Below, piece after piece: positions 8,647-16,725 of a stretch of 64,000 nucleotides of DNA. The position numbers and the translations under genes were made by a program. The notes below the pieces were generated by a model. It was not told the DNA's origin, did no database searches, and saw only the letters and a list, made by a program, of their open reading frames with translations. Each line of letters opens with the position of its first letter. Within the stretch, counting starts at the first letter, position 1. This DNA comes from Alkalihalophilus pseudofirmus OF4 (GTDB taxonomy: Bacteria; Bacillota; Bacilli; Bacillales; Bacillaceae_D), in NCBI RefSeq assembly GCF_000005825.2, contig NC_013791.2, positions 3,782,001 to 3,846,000 on the forward strand, given 5' to 3'.

Positions 8647-9843
8647 TTATTTCTTAGCCGCTTTTTTCTCTTGATGAGACTGAGGATCTTTCGCTGCTGC
8701 GACTTGATTATTTTTACGATCAAAATCAGCAATCAGCTTGTAGTATGCATTAGCCATCATCCAGATGCTCTCTTTCTCATCTTCAAAGAACGCAATATTA
8801 TAACCGTCTAAATTATTATTTAATGTTTTCAAGTACTCTTTTAATACCATCGCACCGCCGCCTACAAAGTAGCAAATCTCTGTTTGCGAATTCTTTTGCC
8901 ATACGTTACGAAGATGGCGGTATTGCTTTTTCGCAAGTTCAAATAAAATGCGGTCTGTAATGTCATGAACACTCGTACGGCTTCCTTTAACCATGATGTG
9001 ATTGCGGTCTTGCTTTTTCGTAATGACCTCAACTACATCGCGGCGAGTATCTAGCTCAACACCGTGTTTCGTTCTAATTTCTTCACGGATGGCCTCAAGA
9101 GATTCAGACACCCCAAGGTTAAAGCCTTGAGCCTTATCATCATCAACATTACGGTTTTTAATAACAGCGATATCTGTTGAAAGGCCGCCGATATCTTGAA
9201 TTAAAATACGCTTATCTACTAGATCACGATTAATAATATTTAAATCTTTATCCATTACTAAGTTAATGTAGGCAGCAAAGCCTTCTGGATATACTTTTAC
9301 TTGGTCAAAGCGGATGTTAACTTTTAATCCTTGGTATTTAGGTGTCACTAAAAACTCTACTTGGTGAACAGAGCTTAGAAGCTGAGAACGATATCCAACA
9401 TCTTTTCCTTCTTTTACTTCACGAAGCGGCAAGCCCGTCCCTAACGTATAATTTGCATCAATTACTTGATTAGACTTTTTAAACAGCTCGCCGTTTTCCG
9501 CACGAACTGCATCAAGCGCTAATGTAGCAAAAAGCATAACAAGCGTTTGATCTTCTTCAGATTTACTGCTGCCTGGGTCAAGCTCTGTCGCATTGTCGCT
9601 TTTTGTCGCTAAATTCCCCACACGATAGATCGCATTATTATCATTTAATGCGGGTGAATGGACACGGATATGTATTCCTTCTAAAGGATCTTTATCATTT
9701 AATTCCTCAATTCCAATAACAGGACGATCCTCTGTATCTCTAGCAATTACATTTGGGATATTTAATTCAAAATCAGCTTTTCCAAATAAGGCTTTAACTG
9801 AATCATTACCAACATCAATAGCTGCGATTCTACTTTTCGTCAT
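8647..9843 (-). CDS. ParM/StbA-family actin-like segregation ATPase
   Basis: About 398 residues of the plasmid actin family. Phosphate-1 motif 'AAIDVGNDSVKALFG', phosphate-2 region 'LIQDIGGLSTDIAVI' (DIGG..T), and adenosine motif 'CYFVGGGAMVLKEYL' are all present, so it should bind and hydrolyse ATP and polymerise. Such proteins push replicated plasmids apart. It is followed by a ParR-like gene and preceded by a GTATAC repeat array, the standard ParMRC layout. ATG 9843 matches the family N-terminus, though the ribosome site (GGAAAGG, spacing 12) is poor; ATG 9864 is an alternative. The setting appears chromosomal, which is unusual. Confidence 0.88.
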   Translation of the reverse strand: MTKSRIAAIDVGNDSVKALFGKADFELNIPNVIARDTEDRPVIGIEELNDKDPLEGIHIRVHSPALNDNNAIYRVGNLATKSDNATELDPGSSKSEEDQTLVMLFATLALDAVRAENGELFKKSNQVIDANYTLGTGLPLREVKEGKDVGYRSQLLSSVHQVEFLVTPKYQGLKVNIRFDQVKVYPEGFAAYINLVMDKDLNIINRDLVDKRILIQDIGGLSTDIAVIKNRNVDDDKAQGFNLGVSESLEAIREEIRTKHGVELDTRRDVVEVITKKQDRNHIMVKGSRTSVHDITDRILFELAKKQYRHLRNVWQKNSQTEICYFVGGGAMVLKEYLKTLNNNLDGYNIAFFEDEKESIWMMANAYYKLIADFDRKNNQVAAAKDPQSHQEKKAAKK

Positions 9844-9976
9844 ACATGTATCAAACCTTTCCATATAAAATAATGGCTAAATAGATTAATGGATCTAAAT
9901 CTATCTTTTACCATTTCTATTTAAGAGTATCTCAGCACCATCTTTCCGTCAATCACCCAATAGTTGCATTCAAATA

Positions 9977-10120
9977 GTATACATGTTTACATTTTTGTAT
10001 ACTTGTATACTATTATGTATACATGGCTTCAAAACAGCATGTGTACTTGTTTGTATACATGTTCACATTTTTGTATACACACAGTTTACATTTTGTTTTC
10101 TTGTATACATTTTTGTATAC
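9977..10120. repeat. GTATAC repeat array, candidate parC centromere
   Basis: A 144-bp stretch with eight exact GTATAC palindromes (9977, 9997, 10005, 10017, 10053, 10073, 10103, 10115) and one GTGTAC (10041). A 26-bp composite, GTATACATG...TTGTATAC, occurs at 9977-10002 and again at 10053-10078 with one mismatch. Its place 130 bp upstream of parM is where ParMRC systems keep the ParR-binding centromere, which also acts as operator. Apparent reading frames through it are tyrosine/threonine/cysteine-rich translations of the repeat. Confidence 0.75.
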
Positions 10121-10281
10121 ATTATGAAATTTCCATTAATATCCTTCTACTGGGCACAATTAGACTACTAGAAACGTCATATCCTCTTCTTTCAAGTCCA
10201 GCTCAGAACGCTAGCACGCTCCATTGAGCTATAAAAAATGAGTGCGGTACAAACTATACTAAGATCATTAGAAAGGCTCCA

Positions 10282-10317
10282 CAAAAAAGAGCCAGGCGAA
10301 ACATTTCTCACCTGGCT
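10282..10317 (-). terminator. Terminator of the substrate-binding protein gene
   Basis: On the minus strand AGCCAGG ... CCTGGCT followed by CTTTTTT. Confidence 0.85.
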
Positions 10318-10332
10318 GACTTTATACTACTT

Positions 10333-11931
10333 CTATTGAATCGTTACATCTTGCAGCTGATATACACCAGATGCATCAGACCAGAACCCTTCAACACCTT
10401 CCCCTACTCCCATAATATGAGATGGGTGATATAAGAAAGCCATCGGTGATTCCTCATTTAAGTAGTTTGTTGCCTCTACATACATTTGAAGTCTCGTATC
10501 TTCATCTTGTTCTATACGTGCCTCATATAACATTTGATCAAACGCTTCATCTTGCATAAATACGCGATTACCAGAGCCTACACTATCAGAGTGGAATAAC
10601 ATGTGCATAGGATAATCAGCATCACCTGTACCAAGAGATAAGCCTAGAATAAACATATCATGTTCACCAGCAGTAGTAGCATCTAAGTATGCCCCCCACT
10701 CTACCACTTGAATATCAACATTAATCCCAATTTCAGCTAAGCTTGCTTGTGTAAGTTCAGCAATATCAATACGTTCACGATTATCATTTGTCCAGATTGT
10801 TGTATTAAATCCATTTTCATAACCCGCTTCAGCTAGAAGTTCTTTCGCTCCTTCAACATCACGCTCAATCGCATCTACCTCTTCGCTAAATCCGAAGTTC
10901 GTATCATTGATTGGGCCAATAGCAGCTTCACCTGTACCATCTAAAATACCATTAAGCATTGCTTCTTTATCAAGCGTCATCGCAATCGCTTGTCTAACTA
11001 ATTTATTATCAAACGGTTCTTTCTCCATATTAAAGCCGAGATATGTGATACTTGCGGCATTTCGAACATAAGCTTCAGTTCCAGCCATATTTTCAACACG
11101 GCTTAAATCACTTGGCTGTACAGGGTCAATAATATGAGCTGATCCTGTCTCAAGCTCAGCAATACGTGTTAAGTCTTCAGGTACCACTCTGAATGTTACT
11201 GTATCTACCTTAGCGTTCTCACCCCAATAATCTTCAAAATTATCTAGAACGAGATGATCACCAGGCTGCCAGTTATCAAATTTAAAGAATCCAGTTCCAA
11301 TAGGGTTTTCATTTACATATGTACCAGGCTGTTCTCCATTTTCTACTGCTTCGTTATCCCCGTCAATAACCTCTTTACTGATCATACTTGATGCATAATG
11401 TGCCATATGAGCAGGAAGCGGAGCAAATGGCTGCTCTGTTTTAAACTGAATTGTATGGTCATCTACTACATTAATTTCTTCCACAATTTCAAAAAGAATA
11501 GCACGCGGAGATGCTGTTGTTTCATTCAAGATACGTTCAACATTCGCCTTTACGACTTCAGCGTTAAATTCACTGCCATCATGGAAATACACATCTTCCC
11601 GAAGCTTAAACTCCCAAACGTCCTCTTCAACCGGCGTCCATTCTTCTGCTAACAGAGGCTCAAGTTCCATGTCGGTGTTGTACTTTACGAGTGTTTGGTA
11701 GATATTTGACTGAATATTCCCGCTTGGAACATCACTAGACGTATGCGGATCAAGTGACGTAGCATCCGATAAAACCGCTACTACAAGCTCGCCGCCTCCT
11801 TCTGCTTCTACTCCTTGCCCAGTCTCATCTGTCGTTTCGCCATTAGATGTTGGTTCGCTTGCACAGCCCACAAGTGCCAAAGCCATACCAATAGAACAAA
11901 CACCAGCTCTGAAGAATTTGCTTTTAATCAT
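10333..11931 (-). CDS. Family 5 ABC transporter substrate-binding lipoprotein
   Basis: 532 residues. The N-terminus is a lipoprotein signal with lipobox LVGC (Cys about 23), then an acidic linker and a family 5 (oligopeptide/glutathione/nickel) binding protein starting 'GGELVVAVLSDATSLDPHTS', with the family signatures 'VYFHDGSEFNAEVVKANVER' and 'NENPIGTGFFKFDNW'. It should deliver a peptide or similar solute to an ABC importer, but no permease or ATPase gene is nearby, so it is an orphan here. Ribosome site GAGGAGG, own terminator. The ligand cannot be inferred. Confidence 0.9.
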   Translation of the reverse strand: MIKSKFFRAGVCSIGMALALVGCASEPTSNGETTDETGQGVEAEGGGELVVAVLSDATSLDPHTSSDVPSGNIQSNIYQTLVKYNTDMELEPLLAEEWTPVEEDVWEFKLREDVYFHDGSEFNAEVVKANVERILNETTASPRAILFEIVEEINVVDDHTIQFKTEQPFAPLPAHMAHYASSMISKEVIDGDNEAVENGEQPGTYVNENPIGTGFFKFDNWQPGDHLVLDNFEDYWGENAKVDTVTFRVVPEDLTRIAELETGSAHIIDPVQPSDLSRVENMAGTEAYVRNAASITYLGFNMEKEPFDNKLVRQAIAMTLDKEAMLNGILDGTGEAAIGPINDTNFGFSEEVDAIERDVEGAKELLAEAGYENGFNTTIWTNDNRERIDIAELTQASLAEIGINVDIQVVEWGAYLDATTAGEHDMFILGLSLGTGDADYPMHMLFHSDSVGSGNRVFMQDEAFDQMLYEARIEQDEDTRLQMYVEATNYLNEESPMAFLYHPSHIMGVGEGVEGFWSDASGVYQLQDVTIQ

Positions 11932-12170
11932 GACATCCTCCTCTAAAATAGTCTTTTTGACACATACAAAATTACTACACTATTACAAGATTGTAAACAG
12001 TATTAACAGAAAATTTTATTTTTTTATTATTTTTAGAAACTATATTTGTATGGGAAGGGTTGATTTCCTGACGATTTATTTAGCCTCACTAAATACTTTC
12101 ACTATATTTCTCTTGATATATGTATAAAACTACATTTATATTAGAATAACTTGTCCTTTACAAAAAGACA

Positions 12171-12198
12171 AAAAAGAGAAGGGACATGTCCCCTCTCT
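12171..12198 (-). terminator. Terminator of catalase gene
   Basis: On the minus strand AGAGAGGGGACATGTCCCTTCTCT followed by TTTTTTG. The core GGGACATGTCCC is itself palindromic. Confidence 0.82.
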
Positions 12199-12221
12199 GC
12201 ATACATATGCATTGGAATCGT

Positions 12222-14258
12222 TTAACGGTTCCAATGGCGGTGTTCCATAACCGCTCCAGTAAGGTTTTGACTGAAAATGTTCATATCAGTTCCAGTTACT
12301 ACTCCTTCTTTTTCTACAATTTCTTGTTCTTCTAGCCACTTAATACCTACATGAGTCGCCCCGATTGGCTTGAAGTGAGCATAAGCTTCTTTAATAAAGT
12401 ACACAGCATCGTCTTTAAACGATGGATCAACTTCCTTTCCACCGACTACATATAAAGCATCGAACAATACAGATTCGCCAGTCAGGAAGGTGTGATCAAT
12501 TTCAATTTCGCTGCCTCCTGCGCATTTTTTAATGCCTAATTTATCACTGATAAACTCTGCTTGAATCCCTTTAGACTGAAGCTCATTAAGAACTTGCTTC
12601 ACTTCGTCTCCGTTAAATCCATTATCTATAATAACCCCAACTTTACGAGTATCAGGCTTTTTAATTGTATTTTCCTGACTAAGAGCCAGAGAAGATTTTG
12701 TCACACTAGAACCTTCAGATTGAGGTAGATTCGCTCCAATCGCCTCAGCTACCGGCTTTGCTAAATCCGATGTTACATGGGCAAACATCTCAACGACTTG
12801 CTGTTGAACCGACTTACTTTGAACTTTTCCGAGCTCAAAACTGAACGCTTCAATAATGTGATTTTTTTCAACCTCGCTCATACTATTCCAGAATAATTTA
12901 GCTTGAGAAAAATGATCTTTAAAGCTTTCACTTCTTTTACGAACTTTACGCCCCTCTACCTTCTCCTGATAATGAGCATAGCCTCCTTCTTCTTCAGATG
13001 CTGGTTGTGGTGTATTAGCTGCTAAAGAGTTTTTATGATAACTTACCTGTCCTTTATTAATCGTTTGACGCCCATACCCATCTCGCTGGTTATTATGGAA
13101 AGGGCATACCGGTCTATTAATCGGCAGCTCATGAAAGTTAGGACCTCCTAAGCGGATCAGCTGTGTATCCGTATAGGAGAACAATCTACCTTGCAAGAGA
13201 GGATCATTTGTAAAATCAATTCCCGGTACTACATGTCCTGGATGGAAGGCAACTTGCTCCGTTTCAGCAAATACATTATCTACATTACGGTTTAATGTCA
13301 TTTTCCCGATGATTTTCACAGGTACTTCTTCTTCTGGCCATATCTTTGTCGGATCGAGTACATCAAAGTCGAAGTTAAATTCATCCTCTTCGCTAATAAG
13401 CTGAACACCTAGTTCGTATTCAGGATAATCTCCATTTTCAATCGATTCCCATAAGTCACGACGGTGGAAATCGGGGTCTTTACCAGCAATTTTCTGTGCT
13501 TCATCCCACACAAGCGAATGAATACCAAGCACCGGCTTCCAATGAAACTTAACAAAATGAGCTTTACCTTCTTCATTAACAAATCGGAAAGTGTGGACTC
13601 CGAAGCCTTCCATCATTCGGAAGCTGCGGGGGATGGATCGGTCTGACATTGCCCACATGACCATATGGGCAGATTCCTGATTGTTTGCAATGAAGTCCCA
13701 AAATGTATCATGAGCTGATTGTGCTTGTGGGATTTCATTATGCGGTTCTGGCTTAAGGGCATGAACTAAATCTGGAAACTTAATTGCATCTTGGATAAAG
13801 AAAACAGGAATATTATTACCCACTAAATCGTAGTTTCCTTCTTCAGTATAAAATTTAGTCGCAAATCCACGAGCATCTCGAACTGTCTCAGCAGAACCTT
13901 TTGAACCTGCTACTGTAGAGAAGCGGACAAAAACAGGTGTTTTAACAGATGGATCTTGCAAAAACTTTGCCTTTGTAAACTCTTTCATAGAATCATATAC
14001 TTGGAACTCACCGTGTGCTGCAAATCCACGGGCATGAACAATCCTCTCAGGAATCCGTTCATGGTCAAAATGAGTCATTTTTTCACGGAAATGAAAGTCT
14101 TCCATTAAAGTTGGCCCACGTTCGCCAGCCTTAAGGGAAAATTCATCTTCAGAAACTTTTAATCCTTGATTGGTTGTCAATTTTTTCCCTTCATCTTCCA
14201 CTCGAAATGATTCTAGCTGTTGATCTTTTTTATTCTGCATTTCTCGTTCATTACTCAT
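12222..14258 (-). CDS. katE: Large-subunit monofunctional catalase (KatE/HPII type)
   Basis: 678 residues, which places it in the large-subunit clade 2 catalases. The heme catalase core (about 45-530) shows the catalytic His in 'RIVHARGFAAHGEF', the Asn region 'DLVGNNIPVFFIQDAIKFPD', and the proximal heme Tyr in 'RLFSYTDTQLIRLG'. The C-terminal 140 residues form the flavodoxin/GATase-like domain typical of this clade ('KVGVIIDNGFNGDEV...'). It dismutates hydrogen peroxide. ATG 14258 follows GGGAGGA; the 10-codon extension upstream is unsupported. A SigB-like promoter lies at 14316-14341, as for stationary-phase catalases of Bacillus. Confidence 0.95.
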   Translation of the reverse strand: MSNEREMQNKKDQQLESFRVEDEGKKLTTNQGLKVSEDEFSLKAGERGPTLMEDFHFREKMTHFDHERIPERIVHARGFAAHGEFQVYDSMKEFTKAKFLQDPSVKTPVFVRFSTVAGSKGSAETVRDARGFATKFYTEEGNYDLVGNNIPVFFIQDAIKFPDLVHALKPEPHNEIPQAQSAHDTFWDFIANNQESAHMVMWAMSDRSIPRSFRMMEGFGVHTFRFVNEEGKAHFVKFHWKPVLGIHSLVWDEAQKIAGKDPDFHRRDLWESIENGDYPEYELGVQLISEEDEFNFDFDVLDPTKIWPEEEVPVKIIGKMTLNRNVDNVFAETEQVAFHPGHVVPGIDFTNDPLLQGRLFSYTDTQLIRLGGPNFHELPINRPVCPFHNNQRDGYGRQTINKGQVSYHKNSLAANTPQPASEEEGGYAHYQEKVEGRKVRKRSESFKDHFSQAKLFWNSMSEVEKNHIIEAFSFELGKVQSKSVQQQVVEMFAHVTSDLAKPVAEAIGANLPQSEGSSVTKSSLALSQENTIKKPDTRKVGVIIDNGFNGDEVKQVLNELQSKGIQAEFISDKLGIKKCAGGSEIEIDHTFLTGESVLFDALYVVGGKEVDPSFKDDAVYFIKEAYAHFKPIGATHVGIKWLEEQEIVEKEGVVTGTDMNIFSQNLTGAVMEHRHWNR

Positions 14259-14315
14259 TTCATTATCCTCCCTTAAACATGCAATCATTTATTTACGGTT
14301 AATATCCAATACTCT

Positions 14316-14341
14316 CTACCCTTTGGAATGAATAGTAAAAC
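14316..14341 (-). promoter_or_regulatory. Candidate SigB promoter of katE
   Basis: On the minus strand GTTTTA (14341-14336), 14-bp spacer, GGGTAG (14321-14316). Only the last base of each hexamer region departs from the sigma-B consensus. Confidence 0.6.
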
Positions 14342-14497
14342 AAGAAAATGATGACCATTTTTAAAAGAGGTGACTTTCGATCTATTTTGTTTTCACTAGT
14401 ATTCGACTCACTGGTAAATAAAGATAGTTCCACCCTCTCTACTTAATTTGTTATAATACAAAAATGAACGTAAGTGACAATTAAAAAGAGGAGAAAG

Positions 14498-15274
14498 ATG
14501 CTTGTGTTTAATGTCATCACTCAAGCTGAAACGCTTGCCGTACTAAACTCTATTGGAGAAAATATCTTCATTGCTGATAATGACTTTCAGTTAGTATGGA
14601 TGAATAATTCTGCCCATCAACTACTAGAAGAAATAAAAGATGATATTCATATATCAAATTCACATGATGTACTAGGAAAGAATTTATCAATTTTCCATCG
14701 TAACTTTAATCACCAACAACATATATTAACGCACCATCTTCCTTATCAAACAAAAATCAAGCTTTATGGGAAGTATTCGGCCTTGCTAAAAGTGACAAGA
14801 CTTAAAAATGAGAAGAATGAAGAGGTTGGCTACATTCTTACCTGGGATGATGTAACAGCTGCTGAGGAAGAAAATGAGAGGCAAATGTCACTGTTAGAGC
14901 AGTTAAGTACCCCCATCCTCCCTATGGCTGTCGATGACTCCCTGCTAGTTCCCTTGATCGGAACGTACGATAGCAAGCGCTTTGATCTGTTGCAGCAAAA
15001 ATTATTAAACGAGTGCGCCAAACTGGGGATAGAGTACGTCGTTTTTGATTTCAGCGCTATGATAGTTGAAGATCATGAGCTAGTGGTCAATCAAATTGCA
15101 ACAATCTCAGAAACAGTGTCTTTAATTGGCGCAGAGCCTATATATGTAGGGTTTCAAATACCGCTTATAAAGAACTTAGTAGCACAAAAAGTGAAACCAG
15201 AAGCCAAAATATATGGCTCTTTCAAGCAAGCCTCGACTTATTTACTTAAGAAAACTGGTTACCTGAGCTCTTAA
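14498..15274 (+). CDS. PAS-STAS regulatory protein (RsbR-like)
   Basis: About 258 residues: a PAS domain (about 10-130, 'ENIFIADNDFQLVWMN' to 'GYILTWDDVTAAEEE'), a short helical linker, then a STAS domain (about 145-255, 'LVPLIGTYDSKRFDLLQQKL' and 'IEYVVFDFSAM'). This is the architecture of RsbR paralogues and other stressosome-type co-antagonists. The usual phospho-acceptor position after 'DFSAM' reads IVEDH, without Ser or Thr, so phosphorylation there is not expected. ATG 14498 is chosen (GAGGAG just upstream); GTG 14474 is possible. The divergent neighbour is katE, with a SigB-like promoter. A role in stress signalling is inferred. Confidence 0.72.
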   Translation: MLVFNVITQAETLAVLNSIGENIFIADNDFQLVWMNNSAHQLLEEIKDDIHISNSHDVLGKNLSIFHRNFNHQQHILTHHLPYQTKIKLYGKYSALLKVTRLKNEKNEEVGYILTWDDVTAAEEENERQMSLLEQLSTPILPMAVDDSLLVPLIGTYDSKRFDLLQQKLLNECAKLGIEYVVFDFSAMIVEDHELVVNQIATISETVSLIGAEPIYVGFQIPLIKNLVAQKVKPEAKIYGSFKQASTYLLKKTGYLSS

Positions 15275-15285
15275 AGATACTAGTA

Positions 15286-15316
15286 AAAGAAGCTGCTCCT
15301 AAGGGGCAGCTTCTTT
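15286..15316. terminator. Terminator between PAS-STAS and gvp operon end
   Basis: AAAGAAGCTGC / GCAGCTTCTTT stem with 9-nt loop. Confidence 0.85.
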
Positions 15317-15360
15317 CTTATTATTTAATACTTTTCAGGACCTGTTAGGGCACCCTATTT

Positions 15361-15753
15361 CTACGAGGTATTAGTAATCCTCCCTAGAAAGAAACCCTCC
15401 ACTTCACTCAACTTTCCTCTCCATAATCTAACGCCTGTTTGTGGAATAGGATTGCTGTCTCCATAATAAATGTCAGCATGCTTTAAGTGGATATAATTCG
15501 CCTCTTCTTTTCCACTTTTTCCTGCTTCTTCACTTGCAGATGCCATCTGCTTAGATATAGCTTGAGTTATATCATCGCTATCCTCAAATCCTTCACTCAA
15601 GTCCATAAAATAATCCTTGGCAGACATCAACGTCCCTGTTATAAGACAACCTTCTATTTGTAACGTAAGGTCTAACGTAAACCCTCGGTTATTAGCTGCC
15701 TGCACGAAAAATTCAAGAATGGGATCTTTCTTTAGAACTAATTCATTCCTCAC
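15361..15753 (-). CDS. gvpU: Gas vesicle protein GvpU, short paralogue
   Basis: 130 residues, second of two GvpU-like genes and the last in the gas vesicle cluster. It keeps the family frame: 'DPILEFFVQAANNRGFTLDL', 'GTLMSAKDYF', 'IHLKHADIYYGD', 'LWRGKLSEVEGFFLGRI'. In Bacillus megaterium GvpU has been linked to vesicle clustering by phase separation. This copy has no disordered extension. The GTG start at 15753 is placed by AGGAGAT upstream. A 99-bp spacer with two 23-bp direct repeats separates it from the longer copy. Confidence 0.85.
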   Translation of the reverse strand: MRNELVLKKDPILEFFVQAANNRGFTLDLTLQIEGCLITGTLMSAKDYFMDLSEGFEDSDDITQAISKQMASASEEAGKSGKEEANYIHLKHADIYYGDSNPIPQTGVRLWRGKLSEVEGFFLGRITNTS

Positions 15754-15791
15754 CCTTCCATCTCCTCTCACCGTGCAGCCTAAGGAAGTCG

Positions 15792-15845
15792 ATATGATTC
15801 ACTCTTATACGTTTAACTCAAATATGATTAACTCTTATATGCTTT
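15792..15845. repeat. Two direct repeats between the gvpU copies
   Basis: ATATGATT(C/A)ACTCTTATA with a T-rich end occurs at 15792-15814 and 15822-15845, a period of 30 bp. The pair is flanked by GTCGAT and ATCGAC. Confidence 0.6.
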
Positions 15846-15852
15846 ATCGACT

Positions 15853-16704
15853 TTACTCTTCTTTTTTAGAGCTTTTGCTAGTTTTTTTTGTATTAGAAGA
15901 ACGTTTTGATCTCGAAGAATTCTTTGACTGATCCGATTTCTTTTCTTCTTTTTCTTTTTCTTGTTCTTGTTCCGGCTCTTCTTCTAGATCTTCCTCTTTC
16001 TCTTTCTCTTTCTCTTTCTCTTCTTCTTTCTCTTCCGTTTCTTCTTCTGCCTCTTTTTCTTCGCCAGATTCCTCATCTGTTTCGCCTTCTTCACTAGAAG
16101 GATCTGTGCTTTCTTGCTCTTGTTCTTGCTCTTGTTCTTCCTTTTGTTCTTCCTCTTCTATTCTTTCATCTTCCTCAGGTTCTTCCTCAGACTCTTTTTT
16201 TTCTTGATCTTTATCATCATTCTCTTTTCCGAATAACCCTTTAATATTCTCTTCTAGTTGGTCTAAGCGATTGTTCAGCTTATTGCTGCTAGAATCATGA
16301 CCATCCTTTTCTTGATCCGAGGTGGTTTCCCCAGCAGAAATCTTCCCTAAAAAGAAACCGTCTACTTCACTTAATTTTCCTCTCCACAACACTTCTCCCT
16401 CAGAAGGAGTAGGCTCGCGATCTCCACAATAAACTTGCGCTTCATTTAAGTGGATAAAGCTTGCAGGGGTCTCTTCATCGCCTTTTGCAGACTCCCCTGC
16501 TTGCTTTAACTGCTCACTGAGGTGATTTGAAATATCATTTCCACCTTCAAACTTTTCACTTAATAACGAAAAGTATTCTTTTGCTGAGATCATTGTACCG
16601 GTAACCATAGCTCCGCCGACATTTAACGTAATATTTAAAGAAAAATCATGCTTATTCGCTGCGTGCACGAAGTATTCTAGTATACTATCTTGTGCGTTAC
16701 TCAT
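15853..16704 (-). CDS. gvpU: Gas vesicle protein GvpU with charged disordered extension
   Basis: 283 residues, about twice the usual GvpU length. Residues 1-134 are a standard GvpU core ('SILEYFVHAANKHDFSLNI', 'GTMISAKEYF', 'VLWRGKLSEVDGFFLGKI'). Then comes a short coiled-coil segment ('NNRLDQLEENIKGLF', about 148-162), a Glu/Lys-rich low-complexity block to about 255 (dominated by Glu, Gln and Lys runs), and a basic Ser/Lys tail. The extension should be intrinsically disordered. GvpU controls vesicle clustering in B. megaterium, so the tail may tune that property. Good ribosome site GGGAGAT; follows gvpT by 21 nt. Confidence 0.88.
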   Translation of the reverse strand: MSNAQDSILEYFVHAANKHDFSLNITLNVGGAMVTGTMISAKEYFSLLSEKFEGGNDISNHLSEQLKQAGESAKGDEETPASFIHLNEAQVYCGDREPTPSEGEVLWRGKLSEVDGFFLGKISAGETTSDQEKDGHDSSSNKLNNRLDQLEENIKGLFGKENDDKDQEKKESEEEPEEDERIEEEEQKEEQEQEQEQESTDPSSEEGETDEESGEEKEAEEETEEKEEEKEKEKEKEEDLEEEPEQEQEKEKEEKKSDQSKNSSRSKRSSNTKKTSKSSKKEE

Positions 16705-16725
16705 ATGACCATCTCCCTTCTCAAC

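Noticed and set aside
9977-10120. CRISPR array or insertion-sequence ends
   Set aside because: Repeats are 6-26 bp with irregular spacing, no spacer-repeat pattern and no cas or transposase gene; position fits parC.
9964-10227. Plus-strand open frames across the GTATAC array
   Set aside because: They translate the repeats into Cys/Ile/Tyr-rich strings; no ribosome site. Treated as the array itself.
11918-12127. 69-codon plus-strand frame upstream of the binding-protein gene
   Set aside because: AT-rich, no ribosome site, no family, overlaps the divergent start region.
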